Assembly (NCBI GenBank): GCA_947450765.1
Contig: CANFXC010000026.1
Coordinates: 1 to 33,219 of the forward strand
Direction: 5' to 3'
DNA length: 33,219 nt
From: Comamonadaceae bacterium
GTDB lineage: Bacteria; Pseudomonadota; Gammaproteobacteria; Burkholderiales; Burkholderiaceae_C
Shown here one piece after another: positions 8,158 to 16,292 of this stretch. Below the pieces are notes generated by a model. That model saw nothing but the letters and a program-made list of their open reading frames with translations. It was not told the origin of the DNA and made no database searches. The first letter of the stretch is position 1. Every line of letters begins with the position of its first letter. A program made the position numbers and the translations under genes.

Positions 8158-9168
8158 ATGACAACTTTTAAACAACCTCTACTCGCCAAAGCCACTTTTT
8201 GGGCAGCTTCGCTGGCCTCTTTATTAACGTCTTTGTGCGTGCCGGCTCTGGCACAAACCGCCAGCAGCTTCCCGACCAAACCGGTCACCATCGTCACCGC
8301 ATTTGCGGCAGGCAGTGGCCCGGATGCAGTGCTGCGCCAAGTCTCTGAAAAACTCTCCAAACTGTGGAATCAGCCCGTCCTGATCAACAACAAACCTGGC
8401 GGCGGCGGCTTCATCGCCATCGAAGCGACGCAACGCGTTGCGGCCGACGGCTACACCTTGATCCAACTCGACAGCGAGCACTTGGCTGCATTGCCGCATC
8501 TGTACAAATCCAAAGGCTATGTGACGCTGAACAATTTTGACCCGGTCGCCCCGCTGTTCAGAACGCCGTTTCTCGTCGCCGTGGCCACCGACTCCAAGTG
8601 GCAGAACATGAAAGACCTGATCAACGCCGCCAAAGTTGCGCCGAACACCGTGAGCTATGGCTCTTGGGGCGTCGGCAGCCCCGGTCATCTGGGCGGCGAA
8701 CACCTGTCGCTGTTGACCAACACCGAGATGAGCCACGTGGCGTTTCGCGAAGTCTCGCAACTCTTCACCTCCGTGGGTGCCGGTGACGTTCAGTGGAGCT
8801 TCGCCAGCTTGCCTTCCAGCCAAGGCATCTTTAAGGCCGGCAAGCTGCGCTACATCGCCATTGCTGCGGCTAAACGCATCCCGCAAATGCCAGACGTTCC
8901 GACCGTGGCCGAAGCGGGAGGTCCGGCCGGTTTTGAAGTCAATTCATTCGTCTCTCTGCTGGCCCCCAAAGGCATTGCCAACGACGTCAAGGCCAAGATT
9001 CATGCCGACGTGCTGAAGGTTTTGGCCGACCCCGAGGTGAAAGCCCGCTTCAACACTTTTGCCTTCGAGACCCTCAACTGGACGCCCGAAGAGATGCGTA
9101 AAAACGCAGAAATCAAAAGCAAAATTTACGCAGAGTTGGTCAAACGCAAAAACATCAGTCTGGATTGA
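8158..9168 (+). CDS. Bug/TctC-type tripartite tricarboxylate substrate-binding protein
   Basis: A periplasmic solute-binding protein of the large Bug family, 336 residues. A signal peptide covers about residues 1-32, with a hydrophobic core WAASLASLLTSLCVP and cleavage after ALA. The mature part opens with the family pattern FPTKPVTIVTAFAAGSGPD and contains NKPGGGGFIAIEAT near residue 80 and the IAAAKRIPQMPDVPTVAEAG segment. The gene lies between the hydroxylase and the gentisate dioxygenase, so the ligand is probably 3-hydroxybenzoate, gentisate or a related aromatic acid. No TctA/TctB membrane partners are in the window, so uptake would need components encoded elsewhere. Start at 8158 follows from the signal peptide; the RBS is weak. 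Confidence 0.9.
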   Translation: MTTFKQPLLAKATFWAASLASLLTSLCVPALAQTASSFPTKPVTIVTAFAAGSGPDAVLRQVSEKLSKLWNQPVLINNKPGGGGFIAIEATQRVAADGYTLIQLDSEHLAALPHLYKSKGYVTLNNFDPVAPLFRTPFLVAVATDSKWQNMKDLINAAKVAPNTVSYGSWGVGSPGHLGGEHLSLLTNTEMSHVAFREVSQLFTSVGAGDVQWSFASLPSSQGIFKAGKLRYIAIAAAKRIPQMPDVPTVAEAGGPAGFEVNSFVSLLAPKGIANDVKAKIHADVLKVLADPEVKARFNTFAFETLNWTPEEMRKNAEIKSKIYAELVKRKNISLD

Positions 9169-9175
9169 AAACACC

Positions 9176-10213
9176 ATGAACGAACTTGGACGTCTCGAAG
9201 ACCTGCCCACCGACTATGTCGCCGCGCTCACAGCGCAGAACCTGGTGCCGTTGTGGCCCAGCCTGCGCGGGGTGTTGCCACCCGGCAAGCCCATCCCGAG
9301 AACCCGCGCCACACACTGGCCGTATGCCGCCATCCGGCCCTTGCTGATCCAAGCCGGCGAGCTCACACCCATCGAAAAGGCCGAACGCCGCGTGCTGGTG
9401 CTGGCCAACCCGGGCCATGGCTTGGACAAAATGCAGGCCAGCGCCGCCATGTACCTGGGCATGCAGCTGCTGCTGCCGGGTGAATGGGCACCAGCGCATC
9501 GCCACACGCCCAACGCTGTGCGCATGGTGGTCGAGGGCGAAGGCGCTTGGTCGACTGTCGATGGTGAAAAATGTCCGATGCTGCGCGGTGACTTGATACT
9601 CACGCCGACAGGTCTGTGGCACGAGCATGGACACGACGGCAAAGTCCCGGTGATCTGGCTCGACGTGCTGGACCTGCCACTGGTCTATTACATGGAGACG
9701 AGTTACCACGTCAACGGTGGCCGCCAAGAAGTCACGCCCGGCCATGCCGAGCGTTCATACGCCCGTGGCGGCCTGCTGCCCACTCCGGTGTTTGAGCGCT
9801 CCAACAAGGCTTACCCGATGCTGCGTTACCCCTGGTCGGATGCTCGGGCAGCGCTCGAGTCGCTCGCGGCCAACCAGCCGCCAGAGCAAGCAGTACAAAT
9901 CACGTACGCCAATCCGCAGACCGGTGCGCACGCAGAAAACATCTTGGGTTTTTATGCCCTGATGCTGCGCCCGGGCCAAACCCTGACACTGCCCACACGC
10001 AGTCCGGCGATGGTGCTTCACGTCATCGAAGGCGGCGCCCAAGTGCAAGTGGCAGAGCAAAACTTTCAACTGGCCGAGGCCGACACTTGCTGCGCACCCG
10101 GCTACACGCCGGTGACTTTGAGCAACACCTCCACCACTGACGCTGCTTTCATCTTTATCGCTGACGAGACACCGCTGCACCAGAAGCTCGGCGTCTACGA
10201 AACACGCCCCTGA
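9176..10213 (+). CDS. nagI: Gentisate 1,2-dioxygenase
   Basis: A bicupin Fe(II) dioxygenase that opens gentisate between the carboxyl- and hydroxyl-bearing carbons to give maleylpyruvate. It has 345 residues, normal for the bacterial enzyme. The N-terminal cupin carries the iron ligands His108 and His110 (PAHRHTPNAVRM) and a third histidine in the LWHEHGHD segment (His149). The second cupin (about residues 260-335) has lost the metal motif, as usual in this family. The opening RLEDLPTDYVAALTAQNLVPLWPSLRG is typical of gentisate dioxygenases. Start at 9176 lies seven bases after the stop of the binding-protein gene. It is followed by the isomerase and hydrolase that finish the pathway. Confidence 0.93.
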   Translation: MNELGRLEDLPTDYVAALTAQNLVPLWPSLRGVLPPGKPIPRTRATHWPYAAIRPLLIQAGELTPIEKAERRVLVLANPGHGLDKMQASAAMYLGMQLLLPGEWAPAHRHTPNAVRMVVEGEGAWSTVDGEKCPMLRGDLILTPTGLWHEHGHDGKVPVIWLDVLDLPLVYYMETSYHVNGGRQEVTPGHAERSYARGGLLPTPVFERSNKAYPMLRYPWSDARAALESLAANQPPEQAVQITYANPQTGAHAENILGFYALMLRPGQTLTLPTRSPAMVLHVIEGGAQVQVAEQNFQLAEADTCCAPGYTPVTLSNTSTTDAAFIFIADETPLHQKLGVYETRP

Positions 10214-10240
10214 TTTTTGTTTCTCAATAGGACTTTCACG

Positions 10241-10945
10241 ATGACCACCAGCTACCTCTGGACACCGCCAGCCGTTCAATCTCTGCCCGTGCGAGGCAGC
10301 ACCGAACGTCTGCCGATCAACCGCATCTTCTGTGTCGGCCGTAACTACCACGCACATGCCATCGAGATGGGCAAACCAGTCGACAAGTCGATTGAGCGTC
10401 CGTTCTACTTCAACAAGTCACCACAGACCTTGGTGCAGAGCGGCGCCACCGTGGCGTATCCGCCAGAAACCACCAATTACCACTATGAGATGGAGCTGGT
10501 TCTGGTCGTCGGCAAGCCCGGCTTTCGGGTCAAAGCCGAAGATGCACACACGATTATTTACGGCTACGCCTGCGGCTTGGACATGACGCGGCGCGACCTG
10601 CAACTCATCGCCCGTGACAAAGGCCGTCCCTGGGATTTGGGCAAAGACTTTGAGCAGTCGTCGGTGGTCTCGGAAGTCGTGCCGATGCCCGGCGTGGTGA
10701 TTGAGAACGCAGCGCTGGAACTGACGGTGAACGGCCAGCCGCGCCAAAAGTCAGACCTGAACAAGCTGATCTGGAACATCCGCGAACAAATCGCTGACCT
10801 GTCCTTGTTCTACCACCTCGAACCCGGCGACCTGATCTTCACCGGCACACCCGAAGGCGTCGGCCCGGTGGTGGCGGGTGACCACATCGAAGGCTCTGTC
10901 GAAGGCGTAGGCCGCATTTCACTGACCATTGGCGCCGCGGAATAA
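10241..10945 (+). CDS. nagK: Fumarylpyruvate hydrolase
   Basis: A fumarylacetoacetate-hydrolase-family enzyme that splits fumarylpyruvate into fumarate and pyruvate. It has 234 residues. The family's metal ligands are visible as Glu83 and Glu85 in HYEMELVLVVG and Asp114 in CGLDMTRRDLQ. The C-terminal GDLIFTGTPEGVGPV is a hallmark of the small FAH-domain hydrolases. The N-terminal FCVGRNYHAHAIEMG matches NagK-type proteins. ATG at 10241 follows TAGGA at 10228-10232; an upstream in-frame ATG at 10217 would add eight residues and is less likely. The isomerase gene starts three bases after its stop. Confidence 0.92.
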   Translation: MTTSYLWTPPAVQSLPVRGSTERLPINRIFCVGRNYHAHAIEMGKPVDKSIERPFYFNKSPQTLVQSGATVAYPPETTNYHYEMELVLVVGKPGFRVKAEDAHTIIYGYACGLDMTRRDLQLIARDKGRPWDLGKDFEQSSVVSEVVPMPGVVIENAALELTVNGQPRQKSDLNKLIWNIREQIADLSLFYHLEPGDLIFTGTPEGVGPVVAGDHIEGSVEGVGRISLTIGAAE

Positions 10946-10948
10946 GTG

Positions 10949-11587
10949 ATGCATCTGCACAGCTTCTTTCGCAGCGGCACCTCGCACCGGCTGCGGATTG
11001 CCCTGAACCTCAAAGGTTTGGCTTACAACTATGTCGCCGTGGATTTGCGCCGCGAGGAGCACCTGAGCGACGCGTTTCGCGCGGTGAATCCGCAGGGCAT
11101 GGTGCCGGCGCTGGAGATTGACGGGCAGATCAAAACGCAATCGCCGGCCATCATCGAATGGCTGGAAGAGTGTTATCCAACACCCGCTTTCCTACCGTCC
11201 GATGCCGACGATCGAGCGCATGTGCGGGCATTGGCGGCTATCGTCGGTTGCGACATCCATCCGATCAACAACCGGCGTATTTTGGAAGCGCTGCGCAGTG
11301 AATTCGGTACAGACGAGGCAGCCATCAATCGTTGGTGTTCGACTTGGATCACGGCCGGCTTTGATGCGTTTGAGGCCTTGCTGGCCACAGATCAACGGCG
11401 GGGGGACTTTTGCTTTGGCGATGCGCCTTCACTGGCGGACATCTACCTGATTCCGCAAGTTGAAAGCGCCCGTCGCTTCAAGGTCGACATGGCGCGCTGG
11501 CCGCTCATCAGCGCTATTGACGCAGCTTGCGCACAGATTGACGCTTTTCGACTGGCAGCCCCGGGAAACCAGCCGGACGCGAGCTGA
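10949..11587 (+). CDS. nagL: Maleylpyruvate isomerase, glutathione-dependent
   Basis: A zeta-class glutathione-S-transferase homologue that isomerises maleylpyruvate to fumarylpyruvate using glutathione as cofactor. It has 212 residues. The N-terminal thioredoxin-like domain opens with LHSFFRSGTSHRLRIALNLKG, matching the SxxS-xR-RIAL zeta signature, and NPQGMVPALEIDG carries the cis-proline. The C-terminal domain includes FCFGDAPSLADIYLIPQV. A GTG at 10946 directly before the ATG would add one residue. Last gene of the gentisate operon. Its stop lies one base from the stop of the convergent ABC transporter gene, leaving no room for a separate intergenic terminator. Confidence 0.92.
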   Translation: MHLHSFFRSGTSHRLRIALNLKGLAYNYVAVDLRREEHLSDAFRAVNPQGMVPALEIDGQIKTQSPAIIEWLEECYPTPAFLPSDADDRAHVRALAAIVGCDIHPINNRRILEALRSEFGTDEAAINRWCSTWITAGFDAFEALLATDQRRGDFCFGDAPSLADIYLIPQVESARRFKVDMARWPLISAIDAACAQIDAFRLAAPGNQPDAS

Positions 11588-11588
11588 A

Positions 11589-12350
11589 CTAAACCCCCAA
11601 GAATCCAGCCAACGCAGCGCTCGCAGCCACCGCAGGGGCTGAACCCTGCAACACCACCAGCCCTTTTTGCAAGACGATGGCGCGGTCGGAATGGGCCAAC
11701 ACCTTGCGGTAGTCACGGTCCACGATCAAGGTGGCGATGCCGCTGGCGCGGATCTGTCCGATCACGCGCCAGATGTCGGCAACGATCAACGGTGCCAGAC
11801 CTTCGGTGGCTTCGTCCAGAATGATGAGTTCCGGGTGCTGCATCAGCGCGCGGCCGATGGACAGCATTTGCTGCTCACCACCGGACAGCTGTGTACCGAG
11901 GTTGCTGAGCCGCTCCTGCAAGCGCGGAAAGGTTTCCAGCACCCGCTCTAGTGACCAGTCGTTGCGTCCATCACGGCCATGCCGGGCGGCCATCACCAAA
12001 TTTTCTCGCACCGTCAGGTTGGGGAAAACGCCGCGCCCCTCGGGCACATACGCCACACCGAGTCGCGCCACTTCGTGCGGTTTGGCGCGCGAACAATCTT
12101 TGCCGAACAGCGTCAAATGGCCATCGCGCTGCGCCACATGACCGAGCAGGCTGCGGATCAATGTGCTTTTGCCCATGCCGTTGCGGCCGAGCAGTCCGAT
12201 CGTTTCGCCGCGCCCGATCTGCAGGTCGATGCCGTGCAACACATGGCTAGAACCGTACCAAGCATGGATCGCGTGCGCGTCCAGCAACAGATCGACCGAA
12301 GCTACCGAAACGTCGTCCGGCTTTATTTCAGCTGCGTGTAGGTTGCTCAT
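11589..12350 (-). CDS. livF: Branched-chain-type ABC transporter ATPase (LivF-like)
   Basis: The second ATP-binding subunit of the importer, 253 residues, cytoplasmic face of the inner membrane. It has Walker A GLLGRNGMGKST, signature LSGGEQQMLSIGRAL and Walker B LIILDEATEGLAP, the last being typical of LivF. After Walker B the sequence reads TLIVDRDYRKVL where classical LivF has LLVEQN, so the switch-loop region differs. The start at 12350 lies one base beyond the livG stop (TGAcATG), with GGAGAG a short way upstream inside livG; an ORF extension to 12422 would overlap livG and is rejected. Given its place in the box operon the substrate is likely benzoate or a related aromatic acid rather than amino acids. 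Confidence 0.9.
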   Translation of the reverse strand: MSNLHAAEIKPDDVSVASVDLLLDAHAIHAWYGSSHVLHGIDLQIGRGETIGLLGRNGMGKSTLIRSLLGHVAQRDGHLTLFGKDCSRAKPHEVARLGVAYVPEGRGVFPNLTVRENLVMAARHGRDGRNDWSLERVLETFPRLQERLSNLGTQLSGGEQQMLSIGRALMQHPELIILDEATEGLAPLIVADIWRVIGQIRASGIATLIVDRDYRKVLAHSDRAIVLQKGLVVLQGSAPAVAASAALAGFLGV

Positions 12351-12351
12351 G

Positions 12352-13116
12352 TCAATGCTCTCCGAGATAGGCGGCCTGCACCAGCGGATTGCTGCGTATG
12401 GCTGCCGGCGTATCGGTCGCAATCACGCAGCCATTGACCATCACCGTGATGCCGTCAGCGATGCGAAAGATGGCGTCCATGTCATGCTCGACCAGCAAGA
12501 TGGCATGCCCTTGTTTGAGTTCGGCTAACAAGGTCAGCATGCGCTCAGTTTCTTCGGCGCCCATACCAGCCAGCGGTTCATCGAGCAGCAGCACGTCGGG
12601 CGCCGTGGCCAGGCACATGGCGATCTCAAGCTGGCGTTTTTGTCCGTGCGAGAGCAGGCCGGCAGCGCGGTCGAGCAGCGGCGTCAAGCCACTGCGCTCA
12701 GCCGCTGCGTGGGCGGCCGCGAGGCTGGCCTCACAGCGCTGTGCATCCTGCCAAAACAGCCACGGCTTTTGGCTCGCGGCCTGTGCGGCCAACCGACAGT
12801 TTTCAAGCACTGAGAAGCTTGGGTAAATCGTGTTGCGCTGGTAGCTGCGCCCCAGACCGGCACGGGCGCGCCGCGGCTGAGTCCAGCCGGTCACGTCTTG
12901 CCCCATCAACTCGACGCTGCCACTGGACGGCGCGATTTCGCCTGACAAGATATTGATAAGTGTCGACTTGCCCGCACCATTGGTACCGATAACGGCATGC
13001 ACACTGCCGCGCTCAAGCGCCAGTGAGACCTTGTCGAGTGCCTGCAGACCGCCCCAACGGCGGCTGATCTCATGCCCACGCAGCAGGACGTCGGGAACGC
13101 TTTCAGACGGCTTCAT
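12352..13116 (-). CDS. livG: Branched-chain-type ABC transporter ATPase (LivG-like)
   Basis: The first ATP-binding subunit of the importer, 254 residues. It shows Walker A IGTNGAGKST, a signature LSHGQKRQLEIAM, Walker B VLLLDEPLAGM and the H-loop HDMD in LLVEHDMDAIF. The LivG-type insertion around GLGRSYQRNTIYPSFSVLEN is present. ATG at 13116 has AAGGAG seven bases upstream and is preferred over an in-frame ATG at 13137. The start overlaps the end of livM by 14 bases, indicating translational coupling. Paired with livF for uptake of the substrate of the box pathway. Confidence 0.9.
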   Translation of the reverse strand: MKPSESVPDVLLRGHEISRRWGGLQALDKVSLALERGSVHAVIGTNGAGKSTLINILSGEIAPSSGSVELMGQDVTGWTQPRRARAGLGRSYQRNTIYPSFSVLENCRLAAQAASQKPWLFWQDAQRCEASLAAAHAAAERSGLTPLLDRAAGLLSHGQKRQLEIAMCLATAPDVLLLDEPLAGMGAEETERMLTLLAELKQGHAILLVEHDMDAIFRIADGITVMVNGCVIATDTPAAIRSNPLVQAAYLGEH

Positions 13117-14095
13117 GGCGCGCTCCTTCCTCGCCACGGCGACCGGTCAGCCGTGCCTTGAGTTGTCCAGGCAAACCCACCAGACCGCGCGGCAAGAAGA
13201 CCACGCTGGCGATGATGGTCAAGCCCAAGCCCATATTCCAATGTTTCGCAAAGGCGCCAAAAATGGCTTCGGACTTGAAAAATTCTTGCAGCAGCGCAAA
13301 GGCAAACGCGCCTATCAGTGCGCCGCGCAAATCGCCCAGCCCACCCAAAATAATCATGATGAGCACCGCACCCGAAAGGTGCCAGCTCATCATCTCGGGG
13401 TTCACATAGCCGTCCTTGATGGCGAACAAAAATCCCGCCAGACCGGCGATGCCGCCAGAGATCACAAAGGCCGCCAGTTTGTACGGGTAGGTCGAAAAGC
13501 CGGTGGCCCGCATGCGCTGCTCGTTGACGCGTATGCCAGAGAGCGCCCGGCCAAAGCGCGAGCGCAACAGCACTGCCAAAAAGCCGAAAACAGCCACCAG
13601 CGTTGCCAGCGTGAAACCGTACAACACGTGTGCGTTGTCCAGATCCAGCAGTGTGCCCAGCGTCGGTTTGATCATCAGGTAAATGCCGTCTGTCCCACCG
13701 CCCAGCGGCGTGTCATGCACCACGTAGTAGGCCATCTGCGCAAAGGCCAGCGTGACCATGATGAAGTAAACACCCTTGGTCCGCAGCGACAACGCACCGA
13801 CCATCAACGCGTAAACGCTGGCCGCCAGCACGCTGGCCGGCAGCAACCAAGCCAGTGAAGACGCATCGGTTGGCGAAGCCAGCAGCACCGCCGTGTACGC
13901 GCCAATGCCAAAGAACGCCGCATGGCCAAAGCACACCAAGCCGGTGGTGCCGACCAGCAACTCCAGGCTGAGCGCAAAGACCGCGAAGATCATGATCTTG
14001 GTGACGAGGTCAATGCCGTAGCTGCCGCTGACCAGCGGGTAAAGCCCCAGCGCCACAAACGACGCGATCGCAAATAAATTTTTTGAATTGAACAT
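13103..14095 (-). CDS. livM: Branched-chain-type ABC transporter permease (LivM-like)
   Basis: An inner-membrane permease of 330 residues with about eight to ten membrane segments. Family features are AVFALSLELLVGTTGLVCFG near residue 40, the LSLRTKGVYFIMVTLAFAQM segment and the cytoplasmic coupling region SRFGRALSGIRVNEQRMRATG that docks on the ATPases. The C-terminal IMIILGGLGDLRGALIGAF is the conserved late permease motif. The polar tail overlaps livG. It starts three bases after the livH stop. Substrate is inferred from the operon to be an aromatic acid. Confidence 0.9.
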   Translation of the reverse strand: MFNSKNLFAIASFVALGLYPLVSGSYGIDLVTKIMIFAVFALSLELLVGTTGLVCFGHAAFFGIGAYTAVLLASPTDASSLAWLLPASVLAASVYALMVGALSLRTKGVYFIMVTLAFAQMAYYVVHDTPLGGGTDGIYLMIKPTLGTLLDLDNAHVLYGFTLATLVAVFGFLAVLLRSRFGRALSGIRVNEQRMRATGFSTYPYKLAAFVISGGIAGLAGFLFAIKDGYVNPEMMSWHLSGAVLIMIILGGLGDLRGALIGAFAFALLQEFFKSEAIFGAFAKHWNMGLGLTIIASVVFLPRGLVGLPGQLKARLTGRRGEEGARHEAV

Positions 14096-14098
14096 CGT

Positions 14099-14980
14099 TC
14101 AGCCTGCCTTGAAAAGTCCGTCCGGCTTCCACAGCAGGATCAAAGCCATCAACACATACACCAACACGCCGGCAGCTTCTGGCAGCAACACCTTGCCAAA
14201 GGTGTCGACCACGCCGATCAGCAGCGAGGCTAGCAGTGCACCCCGGATCGAGCCAATGCCGCCGATGACCACCACCACAAAACAAATGATGAGCACGCTG
14301 TTGCCCATGCCCGGGTAAACCGACGACACCGGCGCGGCCACCATGCCGGCCAACACGGCAATCGCCATGCCGGCGGCAAACACCACCCGGTATAAAAATT
14401 TAATATCAATCCCGAGAGACTGCACCATCTCGCGGTTCGTGCTACCGGCGCGAATCATCATGCCCAAGCGCGTACGCGTGAACACAAGGTACATGCCGAG
14501 CGCCAACACCAAACAAACCGCCGATACAAACAGGCGGTACACCGGGTAGGTCATCACGTCGCCCAAGGCCAGCGTGCCGGACAGCATCGCCGGCACGTCA
14601 ACGCCATGCACATCGTCACCCACCAATAGGCTGCGCAGCTCTTCAAAGACCAGAATCAAACCGTAGGTCATGAGCACCTGCTGCAGGTGTTCGCGGTCGT
14701 ACAAAAAACTGTAAAAAGCCCACTCCAGTAAGTAGCCCAGAATCACCGCCAGCACCAGCCCCACGAACAGGGTCGCAAAAAATCCGCCGCCAAACGTCAT
14801 CGCCACAAACGGTGCCAGCGCGTACGCCATGTAGGCGCCGATCATGTAAAAACTACCATGCGCCAAGTTGATGACGCCCATGATCCCGAAGATCAGCGTC
14901 AAGCCCGAGGCCACCAGAAACAGCAACAAGCCGTATTGCAATGCGTTCAGGCACTGGATCAAAAATATGGACAAATCCAT
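14099..14980 (-). CDS. livH: Branched-chain-type ABC transporter permease (LivH-like)
   Basis: An inner-membrane permease of 293 residues from the ATG at 14980, which has AAAGG upstream; an in-frame ATG at 15004 would add eight residues. It shows the LivH pattern QYGLLLFLVASGLTLIFGIMGVINLAHGSFYMIGAY at the N-terminus, the coupling segment TRTRLGMMIRAGSTNREMVQSLGI, and the late motif VVVVIGGIGSIRGALLASLLIGV. About eight hydrophobic segments are visible. The 93-base gap to the binding-protein gene upstream contains no convincing terminator or promoter. Confidence 0.9.
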   Translation of the reverse strand: MDLSIFLIQCLNALQYGLLLFLVASGLTLIFGIMGVINLAHGSFYMIGAYMAYALAPFVAMTFGGGFFATLFVGLVLAVILGYLLEWAFYSFLYDREHLQQVLMTYGLILVFEELRSLLVGDDVHGVDVPAMLSGTLALGDVMTYPVYRLFVSAVCLVLALGMYLVFTRTRLGMMIRAGSTNREMVQSLGIDIKFLYRVVFAAGMAIAVLAGMVAAPVSSVYPGMGNSVLIICFVVVVIGGIGSIRGALLASLLIGVVDTFGKVLLPEAAGVLVYVLMALILLWKPDGLFKAG

Positions 14981-15073
14981 GTAAAAACCTTTGGGCAGAG
15001 CCACACCCGACCGGCCACCACAAGGGCGTCGGCTGGTGAGCTCGTTGGACGGATGCTGAGACGCTAGCGCTGA

Positions 15074-16258
15074 TTAAAGCCGGCAGCCACGGCCGGGGTC
15101 AGACAGACCTTTGCTGGCAATGCCAATCATCTTGTTTTCTTTGCCGGACACTTGGCGCAAGTAAAAATCTTGCACCGGGTTATTTGACTTGGAAATGGTG
15201 AAAGGGCCGCGTGGGCTGTCAATTTTGGTTTTGTGCAGGGCCGCTGCAAACTCGGCTTTCTTGCTCACGTCGCCTTTGACTGCACTCAAGCCGATGCCGA
15301 GCATTTGTCCGGCGTCATAGCCTTGAACGGCGTAAACGTCAGGCTGCATTTTGTAGGCCTTGGCGTAGCTCAGGCGAAAGGCGTTGTCGCGCGGCGTGTT
15401 CAAACTGTCGGCATAGTGCAGCGCCGTCAGCAGGCCGTCGGCGTCAGCCCCTTGGGCTTCCAGCGTACCGTCAGTCAGAAAGCCTGAACCGTACAGCGGA
15501 ATGGTTTTCTTCAATCCGGCCGCCGCATAGTCTTTGACGAATTTCACCGCGCCACCGCCGGCAAAGAAGGTGTAGACCGCATCCGGTTTGCTGGCGGCGA
15601 TGTCGGTCAGCAAGGATTGAAACTCGACGCCAGGGAAAGGCAGGCTGAGCTCCTTGACGACTTTGCCGCCGCCTTTCTCAAAGGCTTCCTTGAAACCCTT
15701 CACGGACTCGTCGCCGGCAGCGTATTTCCAAGTGATGGTGACGACTTTTTTATGGCCTTTTTTGGCCACGACTTCGCCCATGGCGTAGCCGGGTTGCCAG
15801 TTGGAAAAAGAGCTTCGGAAAATATTGACGGCACACATCGGACCCGTCACAGCGTCAGCGCCGGCGTTGGGAACAATCAGCAGGGTACCGCTGTCTTTGG
15901 CGACCTTGGCCATGGCCATGGCCACACCGGAGTGAACGGTGCCGATCAGCACGTCGACGTTGTCACGCTTGATCAGTTTGTTGACGTTGTCGGTCGCCTT
16001 GGCGGGGTCCGACTCGTCGTCGACTTTGAAGAACTCAATCTCACGACCACCCAGCTTGCCGCCATTTTCGGCCACGTACAGGCGAAAACCATTCTCAATC
16101 GCCGTGCCCAGCGACGCAAAGGTGCCGGTGTACGGCAGCATCAGGCCGACTTTGAGCTTGGCGGGAGCCTGGGCCAGTGCCGTGCCGGCACTGGCCAGAA
16201 GGCTGATAGCGGCGAGAGCAGCCACGAGGGGGCGGCGGGTCATTTGGATGGGTGTCAT
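15074..16258 (-). CDS. livK: ABC transporter periplasmic binding protein (LivK-like, aromatic acid type)
   Basis: A periplasmic ligand-binding protein of 394 residues. A signal peptide covers about residues 1-29 (LVAALAAISLLASAGTALA, cleavage before QAPAKLK). The mature domain has the type-I periplasmic fold of the Leu/Ile/Val-binding family: LKVGLMLPYTGTFASLG, then IGTVHSGVAMAMAKVAKDSG, and VYAVQGYDAGQML near the end. Homologues in aromatic degradation clusters bind benzoate or hydroxybenzoates, so that is the inferred ligand. AAGGAGAC gives a strong RBS before the ATG at 16258. First gene of the transporter part of the operon, 34 bases after the hydrolase gene. Confidence 0.9.
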   Translation of the reverse strand: MTPIQMTRRPLVAALAAISLLASAGTALAQAPAKLKVGLMLPYTGTFASLGTAIENGFRLYVAENGGKLGGREIEFFKVDDESDPAKATDNVNKLIKRDNVDVLIGTVHSGVAMAMAKVAKDSGTLLIVPNAGADAVTGPMCAVNIFRSSFSNWQPGYAMGEVVAKKGHKKVVTITWKYAAGDESVKGFKEAFEKGGGKVVKELSLPFPGVEFQSLLTDIAASKPDAVYTFFAGGGAVKFVKDYAAAGLKKTIPLYGSGFLTDGTLEAQGADADGLLTALHYADSLNTPRDNAFRLSYAKAYKMQPDVYAVQGYDAGQMLGIGLSAVKGDVSKKAEFAAALHKTKIDSPRGPFTISKSNNPVQDFYLRQVSGKENKMIGIASKGLSDPGRGCRL

Positions 16259-16292
16259 GTTGTCTCCTTCGGGTGGTTTTTAGTTAGCGGTG

